IMG/VR virus record: IMGVR_UViG_3300037069_002054
Location: 1 to 42,639 of that record
Source: a virus
DNA: 42,639 bases
Direction: 5' to 3' (one strand)
A program made the translations under genes and the position numbers. The notes under the pieces are model-generated. The model saw only the letters and a list, made by a program, of their open reading frames with translations. It was not told the DNA's origin and did no database searches. This document shows positions 23,070 through 31,113 of the stretch, in pieces. Numbering within the stretch: the first letter of the stretch is position 1; each line of letters opens with the position of its first letter.

Positions 23070-23570
23070 ATGGCTACAAGAGCAGAAAAAATCGCAATGA
23101 TTAATGGTATTGGTACAGGAGAACCGAATACAGCAGAAGAAATAAGAAACATATTAATGGAGTTATTAGACCCTCCAGCTAAAACGATAGTTATTAAGGA
23201 TGTTTCAAATTCATACATAACAGCTAATTTTGATGGAACTGGATTAGGAGTAAATGAAGAAGAAGGATATGCGATATGCAATGGTGCTAACGGTACAAGA
23301 AATTGGGCTGAAAGAGTGCCTTTGGCTTATGGTGGAGCATTCCTTATAATGGGTGCTACTGGTGGAAGTGCCGATTCAGTAGTTGTAGCGCATGACCATA
23401 CATTTGCAAATACATTAACTGGTAAAGGAAGTGGCGGAATAGGAGATTTTGCATCTACTGCAAGTAATACAGATTATTCCGATAATATAAAAACAGAATC
23501 AACAGGAGTATCAGGAGCTGGTAAAAATTATCAGCCATATATTGTTACTTTGGTAACGATGAAACTTTAA
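23070..23570 (+). CDS. short tail fibre / collar-domain protein, 166 aa
   Basis: The pattern GYAICNGANGTRNWAERVPL, then HDHTF, and the C-terminal NYQPYIVTLVTMKL is that of phage collar-type fibre tips: a YxxCNGxNGTxN motif, a His-x-His pair that binds metal or shapes the trimer, and a PY..I..KL ending. It would be a trimeric appendage at the tail tip, likely in host contact. Promoter-proximal N-terminal helix (EEIRNILMELLDPP) probably for attachment. Confidence 0.78.
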   Translation: MATRAEKIAMINGIGTGEPNTAEEIRNILMELLDPPAKTIVIKDVSNSYITANFDGTGLGVNEEEGYAICNGANGTRNWAERVPLAYGGAFLIMGATGGSADSVVVAHDHTFANTLTGKGSGGIGDFASTASNTDYSDNIKTESTGVSGAGKNYQPYIVTLVTMKL

Positions 23571-23588
23571 TCACGAAATTATTTTATT

Positions 23589-26438
23589 ATGGCTAATTCG
23601 CTATTAATTGAAAAAGAAACTGGGGGTTACTTCGGATTTACGGTATCGGTAGATGGTATTCCGCAACCAAAAGTTCGTAATGTAAGAAATGATGCGTTTT
23701 CAGTAGGAGATATTTGCCATTTTAAAACGGCTACTGGAGCAAACATTGTAATGCAACAGAATATAAATGTTACTGATATTACTCTTATAGCAAGTGGTAC
23801 TTTTACATTTACAGATATTGATGTTTTTCTTAATAAACTTATTGAGGTAGGATATTATGATTGGCTTACAGAAGGTGGCGGTAGTGGTGGAGCAAATAGA
23901 TTCGATGAATTAGACGATACATTTGATTATTTTGGAAAGGATGGACAATGTGTAATTGTAAATGAATCGGAATTAAAACTTATCACCGTTCCATTATATA
24001 ATTATCGGAATTTTACAGATTTAGAAGATACTCCTGATGTTTTAGTTGCTAATAAAATGCTAATAGTTAGTTCGGATGGCTTACGAGTTGAATTAAAAGA
24101 CCAACCTCCTGCTCCTGAACAATTTTTAAACTCCGTAGGATTCTTTGTATATGATGATTTAGCTACACGAACAACTCCGTTATCATTTTTATCAGGTGTA
24201 GAAAAAAAATTAACTAATGATACGATAGGAGCCTTTACAAATCTCGCATATCCTCCTTATGGAGTTAGCCGACTTTGGAATAGCACTACAAATCAAATAG
24301 ATTTTACTCAATTAGGATTAGGAGATATTGTAACACTTAGATTAGCTATAGAACCTACTACTTCTACGGCAAATCAAAATTGGGAAATAATATTAAAATT
24401 AGGAATTGGCTCATCTGAACCGCTGAATATGGTTATTTTTAATCATAATACTAAACCAGCGGGATTAGAACCACAAACATTTGATATTGAATTTGGAATT
24501 GGTAATAATAATATTAAAAATTTTCCAGCAGAATTGTATATTTTATCAGATGGAAATGGTACAATAACAACTGGAGTATTTTATTTTAGTGTATTACGAA
24601 AAAACATAAATATAATAGATATTAATGTAGATGCAAATTATCATATTGCGCCTGAGAAAATAACAATAGTTGATAATGATGAAATAGCTGGTCAAAATAG
24701 TGCATTAAGTTATGCATCAATGAAATTTAAAGCAATTTCATTATGGAATTATATAAAAACAAAAGCTGATGCAAGATATGCTCTTATTGCAGATTTAACC
24801 AATTATTATACAAAAACTGAAGTAGATACCGCTGATACCAATACTCTTAATTCTGCAAAAACATACGCTGACGGATTGGTTATTGGATTGTTAGATGATC
24901 GAGGTAATTATAATCCAACTACAAATAGTAATTTATATCCAACAACAGGAGGAAGTGGAACATCAGGAGCTATTTTAAAAGGTGATTTATGGTCTATTAA
25001 TGGGTTGGGTTCAGGAGTATCTACAGCTATTGGTGGCAAAACAGTAACTGATGGAGATGTTGTAAGAGCATTAATTAATACTCCTGGTAATACAGATGCA
25101 AATTGGGTAATCACTGAAAATAACTTTGGATATGTAGCTGAGAACTTAGCGAATAAACAAGATTCTCTTGACGCAGATGGCACAGGAAAAAAATACCCAA
25201 CTACTGACGTATTAAACGCATTAAGCACTGCCAATAATTTAAGTAGGTATTTAGACGCTAAAGTAGTGGAGGAGGGGAATGATTTAGCTAGAATTAAAAT
25301 AGGTCAGGCAACATTATCTATTAATACAGCAGTTACTTTAGGCACAATGAAAACTGTTAATATTAAAAAATACGAAGATAAATTTAAATTAATGGCAGGC
25401 AGAAAATATAAGCTTACAGGATTATTAAGACCTAGTCTATCCAATAATACAAGTTTTACTACTTTTTGTTTTTATGACGAATCAAGAGCTGTTTATATAG
25501 ATAAAGATTATCCTTATAATGGTTTTGGTAACTTAAGCTTAAATTACGGAACTTCATCTGCTTCAAATAACCAAGCAATTGAAGCTACAACTGCGGTTAT
25601 TATTCCAGAACAAAATATATACGTTTCATTAAAAATGAATGCAATTACTGGAACAACTACAGATTTTGATGTCGCAAAAGTGTATTCACATATTACTATT
25701 GAAGAATTAGGAATTGAAAAAATAAATGTATTAGTAAATATTCCTACATCATTTGTAGAACATGCACAGGGAACAGTTTATACTACTGACTATCCAGACG
25801 TGTTCTTTGCGAGCATAACAGATAGGATTGTAAAAGTCGATATTCACACAGGGGCTATTTTAGCAACTTATTCAGGGGTATCACATATAGGAGGAATTTG
25901 TTATCTAAACGGTAAAATTTACGCAGGATACACTCCAATTGCAAACTTCAATACTCCAAGCCCTGCTTCACAAATTTTAGAAATAAATCCTGTAGGAATG
26001 ACGTTGATAAGAGCTGTTAATAATACAGGAATAAATGCTTTTGGGTGCATTGGCACTGACGGCACTAAATTATATGTTGGATACGGAAGTAGCTCGCTTA
26101 CGGATGGTAAAATACAAGAAATAAATACAACTACGTTGTTGCTTACGGGGTCTGTAACTACAATTACTGGTGCGTTTAGTACAGGTATACAAACTATAGA
26201 TTATTTCAATGGGCAATGGTATTTTGGAGTGCATACAGGAGTGGCATCTCCTGGAACGGGCGGAGGGCTTATAATTTTAAATAATTCTTTTGTAATACAA
26301 AATACATACATAGTTGCTGGGGATTTTTCGGACGGGTACGGAAATGGATTAATTCAATATAAGGGTAATATTTATTTCATGCAACCAGTACCGGTAGAGA
26401 GCCCTTACACGCATAGATTAAGGCTTTTGAAGTTATAG
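23589..26438 (+). CDS. tail fibre / receptor-binding protein with propeller-like C-terminus, 949 aa
   Basis: A modular fibre. The N-terminal part (1-115) would attach to the tail. TKADARYALIADL and NYYTKTEVDT are fibre-shaft motifs typical of trimerising fibres. GLLDDRGNYNPTTN to ANWVITENN (about residues 435-520) is a module widespread in flavobacterial fibres. From about residue 720 the chain shows repeated strand units (DRIVKVDIHTGAILATY, GGICYLNGKIYAGY, DGTKLYVGYGS, DYFNGQWYFGV, QYKGNIYFM) like the blades of a beta-propeller, probably the receptor-binding end. Confidence 0.75.
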   Translation: MANSLLIEKETGGYFGFTVSVDGIPQPKVRNVRNDAFSVGDICHFKTATGANIVMQQNINVTDITLIASGTFTFTDIDVFLNKLIEVGYYDWLTEGGGSGGANRFDELDDTFDYFGKDGQCVIVNESELKLITVPLYNYRNFTDLEDTPDVLVANKMLIVSSDGLRVELKDQPPAPEQFLNSVGFFVYDDLATRTTPLSFLSGVEKKLTNDTIGAFTNLAYPPYGVSRLWNSTTNQIDFTQLGLGDIVTLRLAIEPTTSTANQNWEIILKLGIGSSEPLNMVIFNHNTKPAGLEPQTFDIEFGIGNNNIKNFPAELYILSDGNGTITTGVFYFSVLRKNINIIDINVDANYHIAPEKITIVDNDEIAGQNSALSYASMKFKAISLWNYIKTKADARYALIADLTNYYTKTEVDTADTNTLNSAKTYADGLVIGLLDDRGNYNPTTNSNLYPTTGGSGTSGAILKGDLWSINGLGSGVSTAIGGKTVTDGDVVRALINTPGNTDANWVITENNFGYVAENLANKQDSLDADGTGKKYPTTDVLNALSTANNLSRYLDAKVVEEGNDLARIKIGQATLSINTAVTLGTMKTVNIKKYEDKFKLMAGRKYKLTGLLRPSLSNNTSFTTFCFYDESRAVYIDKDYPYNGFGNLSLNYGTSSASNNQAIEATTAVIIPEQNIYVSLKMNAITGTTTDFDVAKVYSHITIEELGIEKINVLVNIPTSFVEHAQGTVYTTDYPDVFFASITDRIVKVDIHTGAILATYSGVSHIGGICYLNGKIYAGYTPIANFNTPSPASQILEINPVGMTLIRAVNNTGINAFGCIGTDGTKLYVGYGSSSLTDGKIQEINTTTLLLTGSVTTITGAFSTGIQTIDYFNGQWYFGVHTGVASPGTGGGLIILNNSFVIQNTYIVAGDFSDGYGNGLIQYKGNIYFMQPVPVESPYTHRLRLLKL

Positions 26439-26503
26439 TTTATTAATGATTTTTTTACCTATTGTAATTACCTTAAATCAATCAATAATTAAAAACAACA
26501 AAT

Positions 26504-26554
26504 ATGAAAACATTTACATTAGAATTATTCGGAACAATAGATTTACCAATTTAA
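26504..26554 (+). CDS. possible micropeptide, 16 aa
   Basis: ATG 26504, preceded by an A-rich leader like those of real genes here (AAAAACAACAAAT), encodes MKTFTLELFGTIDLPI and stops with TAA 19 bases before the holin-like gene. Could be a leader peptide setting translation of the lysis genes, or chance. Confidence 0.3.
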   Translation: MKTFTLELFGTIDLPI

Positions 26555-26573
26555 ACTATAAACATAAATAAAC

Positions 26574-26822
26574 ATGAAACAATCAAATTTTTTTAGCCTT
26601 AATTGGAGAGATTTTTTAAGGGGGTGGATTATGGCTATAGGCACACCTGCTTTATATTTGTTACAGGAAATGATTCCAGGATTTGACATTCACTCAATGT
26701 ATAAAATAGCTATTTCTGCAAGCGTTACATACTTGCTTAAAAACTTTTTTACCAAACCTGATACAAAATTATATTCCGAAGAAATAGGAGGAGGAGGAAT
26801 TCAGAACCCGCCAAAGACATGA
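26574..26822 (+). CDS. holin-like membrane protein, 82 aa
   Basis: Two hydrophobic segments: GWIMAIGTPALYLLQEMI (about 17-34) and MYKIAISASVTYLLKNFF (about 42-60), with a short loop and a polar tail. Size, two membrane helices and the place at the head of the lysis block suit a class II-like holin; the family is frequent in Bacteroidota phages at this spot. Overlaps the next gene by ATGA. Confidence 0.65.
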   Translation: MKQSNFFSLNWRDFLRGWIMAIGTPALYLLQEMIPGFDIHSMYKIAISASVTYLLKNFFTKPDTKLYSEEIGGGGIQNPPKT

Positions 26823-27154
26823 GATTTTTTTTAAAAGAAACAATTTACTTACTCCCTATTTTTCTTATGGGAGTAAGTTTTTTGTCAATAATTTTAGATT
26901 TGAATTTTGTTATTTGGGGAAATATTGCTGGTTTTTCTTTAGTTACGGATGTTTTATTTTTTTATGTTTTTTTTTACGGACGATATTGTTTACTTACAAA
27001 AATGCTTCCTGTTGGAATGTTCTTTATTAATATTGTAAACATAATTGGATACTATACTCCCAATTACTACGAAAATTGGTACGAGATTGTAATATTTTGT
27101 GTAATTTTATCCTCAACAATTATTTACGAACTAAATAAGCGATTGAATCGATGA
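26819..27154 (+). CDS. multi-pass membrane protein of the lysis block, 111 aa
   Basis: Three to four hydrophobic segments (TIYLLPIFLMGVSFLSIIL, SLVTDVLFFYVFFYG, MFFINIVNIIGYY and IVIFCVILSSTIIY). May act as second holin, antiholin or a modulator. Coupled by overlap on both sides. Confidence 0.6.
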   Translation: MRFFLKETIYLLPIFLMGVSFLSIILDLNFVIWGNIAGFSLVTDVLFFYVFFYGRYCLLTKMLPVGMFFINIVNIIGYYTPNYYENWYEIVIFCVILSSTIIYELNKRLNR

Positions 27155-27393
27155 TTAAATTACAGATACCCCTATCAAAAGAATTACTTAGTACTACGGA
27201 TGCAACAACAACAGGTGTTTTAATAGTAGGTATTATTGCCCTTAGTGCCGTTGTAGTTTTTTTGTTTAGAGAATATAAAATTCTAAATTCTGAGTTTAAA
27301 GAATACATGAAGGCTTCTAATGAAACTTTAGTGAAGATGAATAATTCTTATAACCAATTCGTGTCAAATATGATTGAGTTGAAAAAGAGATAA
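27151..27393 (+). CDS. membrane-anchored coiled-coil protein, spanin- or holin-associated, 80 aa
   Basis: The segment STTDATTTGVLIVGIIALS leads a single transmembrane helix (about 20-40); then a polar helical tail (EFKEYMKASNETLVKMNNS). The layout is that of an inner-membrane i-spanin-like or holin-modulating protein. Seen in similar order in other Bacteroidota phages. Overlaps the previous gene by 4 bases. Confidence 0.6.
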   Translation: MIKLQIPLSKELLSTTDATTTGVLIVGIIALSAVVVFLFREYKILNSEFKEYMKASNETLVKMNNSYNQFVSNMIELKKR

Positions 27394-27534
27394 ATGATGT
27401 GTGAAGATATTCTACATACGGAAGAAAAACACTGTTTAGAACAAACAATAAAAACAGTTTTAAAATCCATCGAAAGAGGAGAGAAAAAACTACGTAAATT
27501 ATTTAAAGAAGAAGAACCTAAAAAAGATAAATAA
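27394..27534 (+). CDS. small charged helical protein, 46 aa
   Basis: ATG 27394 directly after the previous stop; TAA overlaps the endolysin ATG as TAATG. Two Cys near the start (MMCEDI, EEKHCLEQ) and a highly charged helix (SIERGEKKLRKLFKEEE). Fully embedded in a chain of coupled genes, which supports it despite the short length. Confidence 0.65.
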   Translation: MMCEDILHTEEKHCLEQTIKTVLKSIERGEKKLRKLFKEEEPKKDK

Positions 27535-28118
27535 TGATACAATTGCATAAAAAATACAAATCATTATTAGATAAATATGGAGTCAATACGCATTTGCGAT
27601 TGGCTCATTTTTTTTCTCAAACAGAGCATGAGTCAGGATTAAAACCTATTAGTGAAAAACTTAATTATAGCGCAAAAAGAATGTTGGAGATATTCAAATC
27701 AGATTTTGATACGAATAGAGACAAATGGCTTAGTCCACAAGAAAAAGAAAAAGTACTATCTTTAATAGGGCATCCTGATAAAATTGCAAATTTTGTTTAT
27801 GCTAATCAAAATGGAAATGGAAATGAAAATAGCGGTGATGGGTGGAAATACAGAGGACGTGGATTTATTCAAATAACAGGAAAAGAAAACTATTCTAAAT
27901 TATCTAAAGATACAGGAATTGATTGTTTGAAAAATCCTGATTTATTATTAGAAGAATCCAATGCAATGATTTCTGCTTTATGGTTTTGGAAAATCAAAGG
28001 ATTAAATGCTTTATCTGATAAAAATGACATTATCGGAATCACAAAAAAAATCAACGGTGGTACTAACGGACTTTTAGAACGAAAATCATTATTTACAAAA
28101 TATCAGAAAGAATTATGA
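27534..28118 (+). CDS. endolysin, glycoside hydrolase family 19 (chitinase/lysozyme type)
   Basis: 194 aa. Cuts the peptidoglycan glycan chain at lysis. The catalytic acid motif HFFSQTEHESG (Glu31/Glu33) and the conserved GWKYRGRGFIQITGKENY are diagnostic of GH19. No signal peptide, so it relies on the holin for release. Length matches a single catalytic domain without wall-binding module. Coupled to both neighbours by start-stop overlap. Confidence 0.93.
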   Translation: MIQLHKKYKSLLDKYGVNTHLRLAHFFSQTEHESGLKPISEKLNYSAKRMLEIFKSDFDTNRDKWLSPQEKEKVLSLIGHPDKIANFVYANQNGNGNENSGDGWKYRGRGFIQITGKENYSKLSKDTGIDCLKNPDLLLEESNAMISALWFWKIKGLNALSDKNDIIGITKKINGGTNGLLERKSLFTKYQKEL

Positions 28119-28723
28119 CAGGTATTTACAAAATAACCAGCCCATCAGGTAAGGTTTATATAGGTTCAAGTAAAAACATTGAAAGAAGAATTAAATATTA
28201 TAGTTCAATAAGTTGTATTGGACAAACAAAATTATATAATTCTATAAAAAAATATGGTTGGAATAATCATATATTAGAAATAATTAAAGAATGTTCTTTT
28301 GATGAACTTTATTCACAAGAAAGATATTATGGAGAAATGTATGATGTTTTAGGCATAAATGGATTGAATTTAATATTACCTAAAGCTGGAGAAAATAAAA
28401 TAGGAGTTTCCAATGAAACAAGATTAAAAATGTCGTTATCAAAATCAGGCGATAAAAACACCTTTTTTGGTAAAAAACACAGCAATAATGCTAAAGAAAA
28501 AATAAGGTTATTTCAAACAGGAAGAACTCATACAACAGAACACAGAAAAAAAGTTTCAGATAATAATGCTAAAAATTTATCAAAAATAGTTTTAGATTTA
28601 AATACTGGTGTTTTTTATGAAAGTGCAAAAGAATTATCTGATTTATATTGTATAAAACACTCTACTATTAGGGCAAGACTCAATGGAACCAATAAAAATA
28701 AAACGCAATTTATATATTGTTAA
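28115..28723 (+). CDS. GIY-YIG homing endonuclease with NUMOD modules
   Basis: 202 aa free-standing homing endonuclease of the SegA/Bmo type. Residues 3-20 carry GIYKITSPSGKVYIGSS with the GIY and YIG motifs; Arg24/Arg25 and Glu74 follow. The middle KSGDKNTFFGKKHSNNAK fits NUMOD3 repeats, and the end VLDLNTGVFYESAKELSD fits a NUMOD1 DNA-binding helix-turn-helix. It sits between endolysin and spanin, a likely intrusion at a conserved site, and overlaps the endolysin stop (ATGA). Spreads by cutting related phages that lack it. Confidence 0.92.
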   Translation: MTGIYKITSPSGKVYIGSSKNIERRIKYYSSISCIGQTKLYNSIKKYGWNNHILEIIKECSFDELYSQERYYGEMYDVLGINGLNLILPKAGENKIGVSNETRLKMSLSKSGDKNTFFGKKHSNNAKEKIRLFQTGRTHTTEHRKKVSDNNAKNLSKIVLDLNTGVFYESAKELSDLYCIKHSTIRARLNGTNKNKTQFIYC

Positions 28724-28734
28724 TGTAATTATTT

Positions 28735-29232
28735 ATGAAAAACTTATTCAGAATATTATGTATTTCGTTGTTATTGGCATTAGCGATGCTTTTATTTAAT
28801 TCTTGCGATATTTATAAAAAAGCATCCAAAGAGAAAACAGATATTGACTTTAATGAGAAAATAGAGACTAAAACTTACAGAAAAGGCGATACTGTTGTTT
28901 ATGTTCCAAATATAAAGTATAAAGATACTACGATATATACGTATAATCGACAAGGAACCACTTTAAAGACAGTTTATGACAAAACTGGCAGTGTAGCTAA
29001 GATTGATTGTTATTCTGCCGAAATAGAGACTCTAATTAACGAAACTCGTAGATTACAGGATAATTCAAAATCAAAAGAGTCTGAAAAGAAAGAAGAAGTT
29101 AATACAACGTGGATTTTATATTTATTCGGGGCTTTTATGATTATAATTTGTTTTGCGTTGTTTTTGTTTTTTATCTATATAAAAGGGCAGACAAAAACTT
29201 TTACTTCAATACTGGAGAAAGTATCAAAATAG
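28735..29232 (+). CDS. unimolecular spanin (u-spanin), 165 aa
   Basis: A lipoprotein signal with lipobox LFNSC (Cys24) at the N-terminus places that end in the outer membrane; WILYLFGAFMIIICFALF (about 126-150) near the C-terminus spans the inner membrane. The periplasmic part is about 100 residues with beta strands and a short helix (ETLINETRRLQDN). This outer-lipid plus inner-helix layout defines u-spanins, which fuse the two membranes in the last lysis step. Confidence 0.82.
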   Translation: MKNLFRILCISLLLALAMLLFNSCDIYKKASKEKTDIDFNEKIETKTYRKGDTVVYVPNIKYKDTTIYTYNRQGTTLKTVYDKTGSVAKIDCYSAEIETLINETRRLQDNSKSKESEKKEEVNTTWILYLFGAFMIIICFALFLFFIYIKGQTKTFTSILEKVSK

Positions 29233-29254
29233 TTTAATTCTAAAAATTAAAATT

Positions 29255-29350
29255 ATGAATAATATAGAAACAAACAACCAAAGAAGAAATCATATTATAT
29301 TTTGGATTGTCGTAAGTATCGCATCAGCTTTACTTGTTTTTGGCTTGTAG
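29255..29350 (+). CDS. tiny single-pass membrane protein, 31 aa
   Basis: ATG 29255 to TAG 29350. A polar start (MNNIETNNQRRNH) and one membrane helix (IIFWIVVSIASALLVFGL) running to the end. Last gene before the terminator, in the lysis block, so possibly a lysis modulator. Confidence 0.55.
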   Translation: MNNIETNNQRRNHIIFWIVVSIASALLVFGL

Positions 29351-29380
29351 CTATTGTCATATATTCAAGCAATAATATTC

Positions 29381-29412
29381 ACCCCGTTAGAGATAGCGGG
29401 GTTTTCTTTTTA
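29381..29412 (+). terminator. intrinsic terminator closing the lysis block
   Basis: ACCCCG (29381-29386) pairs with CGGGGT (29397-29402), then TTTTCTTTTT. It lies between the last rightward lysis gene and the 3' end of the leftward regulator at 29410. Confidence 0.85.
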
Positions 29413-29667
29413 TTCCTCGAACAATGTCCATATATTGACATCAAGGGCTTGTGAAATTTTCACTAAAGTATATATTGATACTCCAACTTTCTTGCAGTTC
29501 TCTAAATTGCAAATCATACTTTCAGTAGTTTTAGCATAAAACGCTAAATCTGTTCTACTCATTTCCTGATTTATTCTTTCCTTTTTGAGATTTCTACCAA
29601 AAGAATCCATTAATATATGGGTTCTAAAAGCAATCTCTTTTTCTGAAACCTCCGAACTTTTCTTCAT
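29410..29667 (-). CDS. XRE-type helix-turn-helix regulator, 85 aa
   Basis: XRE domain over residues about 24-80: FGRNLKKERINQEMSRTDLA, recognition part TTESMICNLENCKK, then YTLVKISQALDVNIWTLFE. It is a lone leftward gene between rightward late genes and faces the glycine-rich gene across a 131-base gap with promoter boxes in both directions, as local repressors do. Could control its own gene and 29799-30518. Confidence 0.87.
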   Translation of the reverse strand: MKKSSEVSEKEIAFRTHILMDSFGRNLKKERINQEMSRTDLAFYAKTTESMICNLENCKKVGVSIYTLVKISQALDVNIWTLFEE

Positions 29668-29711
29668 TGCATAGTTGAGTTATAAAGTTAGACATATCCA
29701 ATTGGTTATGA

Positions 29712-29719
29712 CAAATTTA
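29712..29719 (-). promoter_or_regulatory. leftward -7 box TAAATTTG for the regulator
   Basis: Reads TAAATTTG leftward (CAAATTTA on the plus strand), about 45 bases before ATG 29667. No TTG at the -33 distance. Palindromic ATTGGTTATG-like and TATAAAGTTAGAC sequences next to it may bind the regulator. Confidence 0.45.
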
Positions 29720-29759
29720 GCAATGTAAACACTATAATAGTATATCATTTTATGCAATC

Positions 29760-29767
29760 TAATTTTG
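29760..29767 (+). promoter_or_regulatory. rightward -7 box TAATTTTG
   Basis: Fits TAnnTTTG, 31 bases before ATG 29799. The distance between this box and the leftward box is about 40 bases, so one bound regulator could cover both. Confidence 0.5.
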
Positions 29768-29798
29768 AAGTATTATTAACAATTAAAACTTTAAAATT

Positions 29799-30518
29799 AT
29801 GATTAACACAGGAGGAAATGAACTCGTTGGCGGTGCTGGCGGTTTAGGATTTGGAGGCTTCGGAGGTGGAGGCGGTATTATAGAAGGTCTTATTTTAGGA
29901 GCAATCCTAAATAGAGGTCGAGGTGGTTTATTTGGAGGTGAAGGAGGCGATGCTTCTTTATCTGCCGATGGAATCGCTTCGAAAACAGCTCTTTTGGTAA
30001 ATCAAAATGCAGACCAAAATGCTATTTTGGCGGGAATAGCTAACGTAAAAGATAATATTTGCGATAGTGAAAAAACTACATTACAACAATTTTATGCGAG
30101 TGCTATCCAAGCATCTAACCTTGCGCAAAGCATTAAAGACCAAAATACAGCATTTGCTATTGTTGCCGACAAACGCTTTGATGATTTGACTTTACAATCA
30201 AGCCAACAAACTACAGCAATTTTAAGCAAGATTGACCAAGTTGAAAATCAATCTTTGAGAGACCAATTATTTCTTGAAAGACGTAGAGGTGACTTCAAAG
30301 AGCATGAATTGAACATTGTGAACACAAATACAAATGTGAACAATCAATTTCAACAACAACAACAAAGACAAGACCAAAGAGATTTCGAACACAATCGTAA
30401 ATTTGATGCCTTGTTTAATGCGTTCAATCAAGTAAATAGAACGGCACAAGACATTGTAAATTTAGGAACCATGAATGCTTCTGGAACACAAGCAACAAGT
30501 GCTACTAATATAAAGTAG
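29799..30518 (+). CDS. glycine-rich, coiled-coil protein with Gln tract, 239 aa
   Basis: The first 50 residues are almost only Gly plus hydrophobic residues (GGAGGLGFGGFGGGGGIIEG), with a short possible membrane-inserting patch (GLILGAILN). A helical coiled-coil region follows (about 60-175), then a Gln stretch (QFQQQQQRQDQ) from CAA repeats, and a helical end. It has its own promoter and terminator, suggesting strong, separate expression, perhaps as a virion or cell-surface protein. No family recognised. Confidence 0.65.
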   Translation: MINTGGNELVGGAGGLGFGGFGGGGGIIEGLILGAILNRGRGGLFGGEGGDASLSADGIASKTALLVNQNADQNAILAGIANVKDNICDSEKTTLQQFYASAIQASNLAQSIKDQNTAFAIVADKRFDDLTLQSSQQTTAILSKIDQVENQSLRDQLFLERRRGDFKEHELNIVNTNTNVNNQFQQQQQRQDQRDFEHNRKFDALFNAFNQVNRTAQDIVNLGTMNASGTQATSATNIK

Positions 30519-30528
30519 TAGAAGAATC

Positions 30529-30558
30529 AACGCCTAAATTATTATGGTTTAGGCGTTT
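30529..30558 (+). terminator. intrinsic terminator after the glycine-rich gene
   Basis: AACGCCTAAA (30529-30538) and TTTAGGCGTT (30548-30557) form a perfect 10-base-pair stem with a 9-base loop, followed by a T-rich stretch. Confidence 0.9.
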
Positions 30559-30584
30559 ATTTTCATTCTTAAAAACGAAAAGCT

Positions 30585-30869
30585 ATGAGTTATTACGACG
30601 ATTTATTGAAGCCATATACAGATAAATTATATCCTCAAAAAACGCCTCAACAGATAACTGATGAACAAAAAATACAAGCTTATCAAATATTTATCAGTAC
30701 TAAAGAGGGAATACAAGCATTGAACGAGGTTAATGCTAAATTTAATTTGTGGTATGATGAAAATTATGGAGTAAAAAATTCAAATCAATCAAATGAAGTT
30801 AAAGAATTAAAAGAGTTAGTTCTTAAAATGGCTTCTCAAATTGAAAGTTTAACAACACAATTTAAATAG
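30585..30869 (+). CDS. hypothetical protein with C-terminal coiled coil, 94 aa
   Basis: Starts MSYYDDLLKPYTDKLYP, has QAYQIFISTKEGIQALNEV, and ends in a heptad-like helix (ELKELVLKMASQIESL). Often found at the end of late operons in related phages; role unknown. Confidence 0.7.
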   Translation: MSYYDDLLKPYTDKLYPQKTPQQITDEQKIQAYQIFISTKEGIQALNEVNAKFNLWYDENYGVKNSNQSNEVKELKELVLKMASQIESLTTQFK

Positions 30870-30877
30870 TAGAAATT

Positions 30878-31081
30878 ATGGATTTTAGCGCAATATTACT
30901 GAAATATCCACCTTCTGAAATGTCAGAAATGACAGTTATTAAGGAGATACATAAAGCGGTTGAAACCGCACAGCATTGTCTTAAAAAAGACAAAAAAGGA
31001 GATTCCCATTTGCCTTATTTAATTAAAGCTTATGATATGTTGGAAGAATATTTTAATGTAAAAGGAATTACACCTGAATAA
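30878..31081 (+). CDS. small helical hypothetical protein, 67 aa
   Basis: Two helices (TVIKEIHKAVETAQHCL and LIKAYDMLEEYF). Eight bases after the preceding gene and ended by a terminator; last rightward gene of the arm. Function unknown. Confidence 0.7.
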   Translation: MDFSAILLKYPPSEMSEMTVIKEIHKAVETAQHCLKKDKKGDSHLPYLIKAYDMLEEYFNVKGITPE

Positions 31082-31086
31082 AATTT

Positions 31087-31113
31087 AAGCCCCTATGAGC
31101 AGGGGCTTTTTTT
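31087..31113 (+). terminator. intrinsic terminator between convergent arms
   Basis: AAGCCCC (31087-31093) pairs with GGGGCTT (31102-31108) and continues in T7. It stops rightward transcription against the leftward early arm, whose last gene ends at 31112. Confidence 0.92.

Noticed and set aside
30345-30370. CAA repeats as a separate repeat locus
   Set aside because: They simply encode the Gln stretch of the glycine-rich protein.
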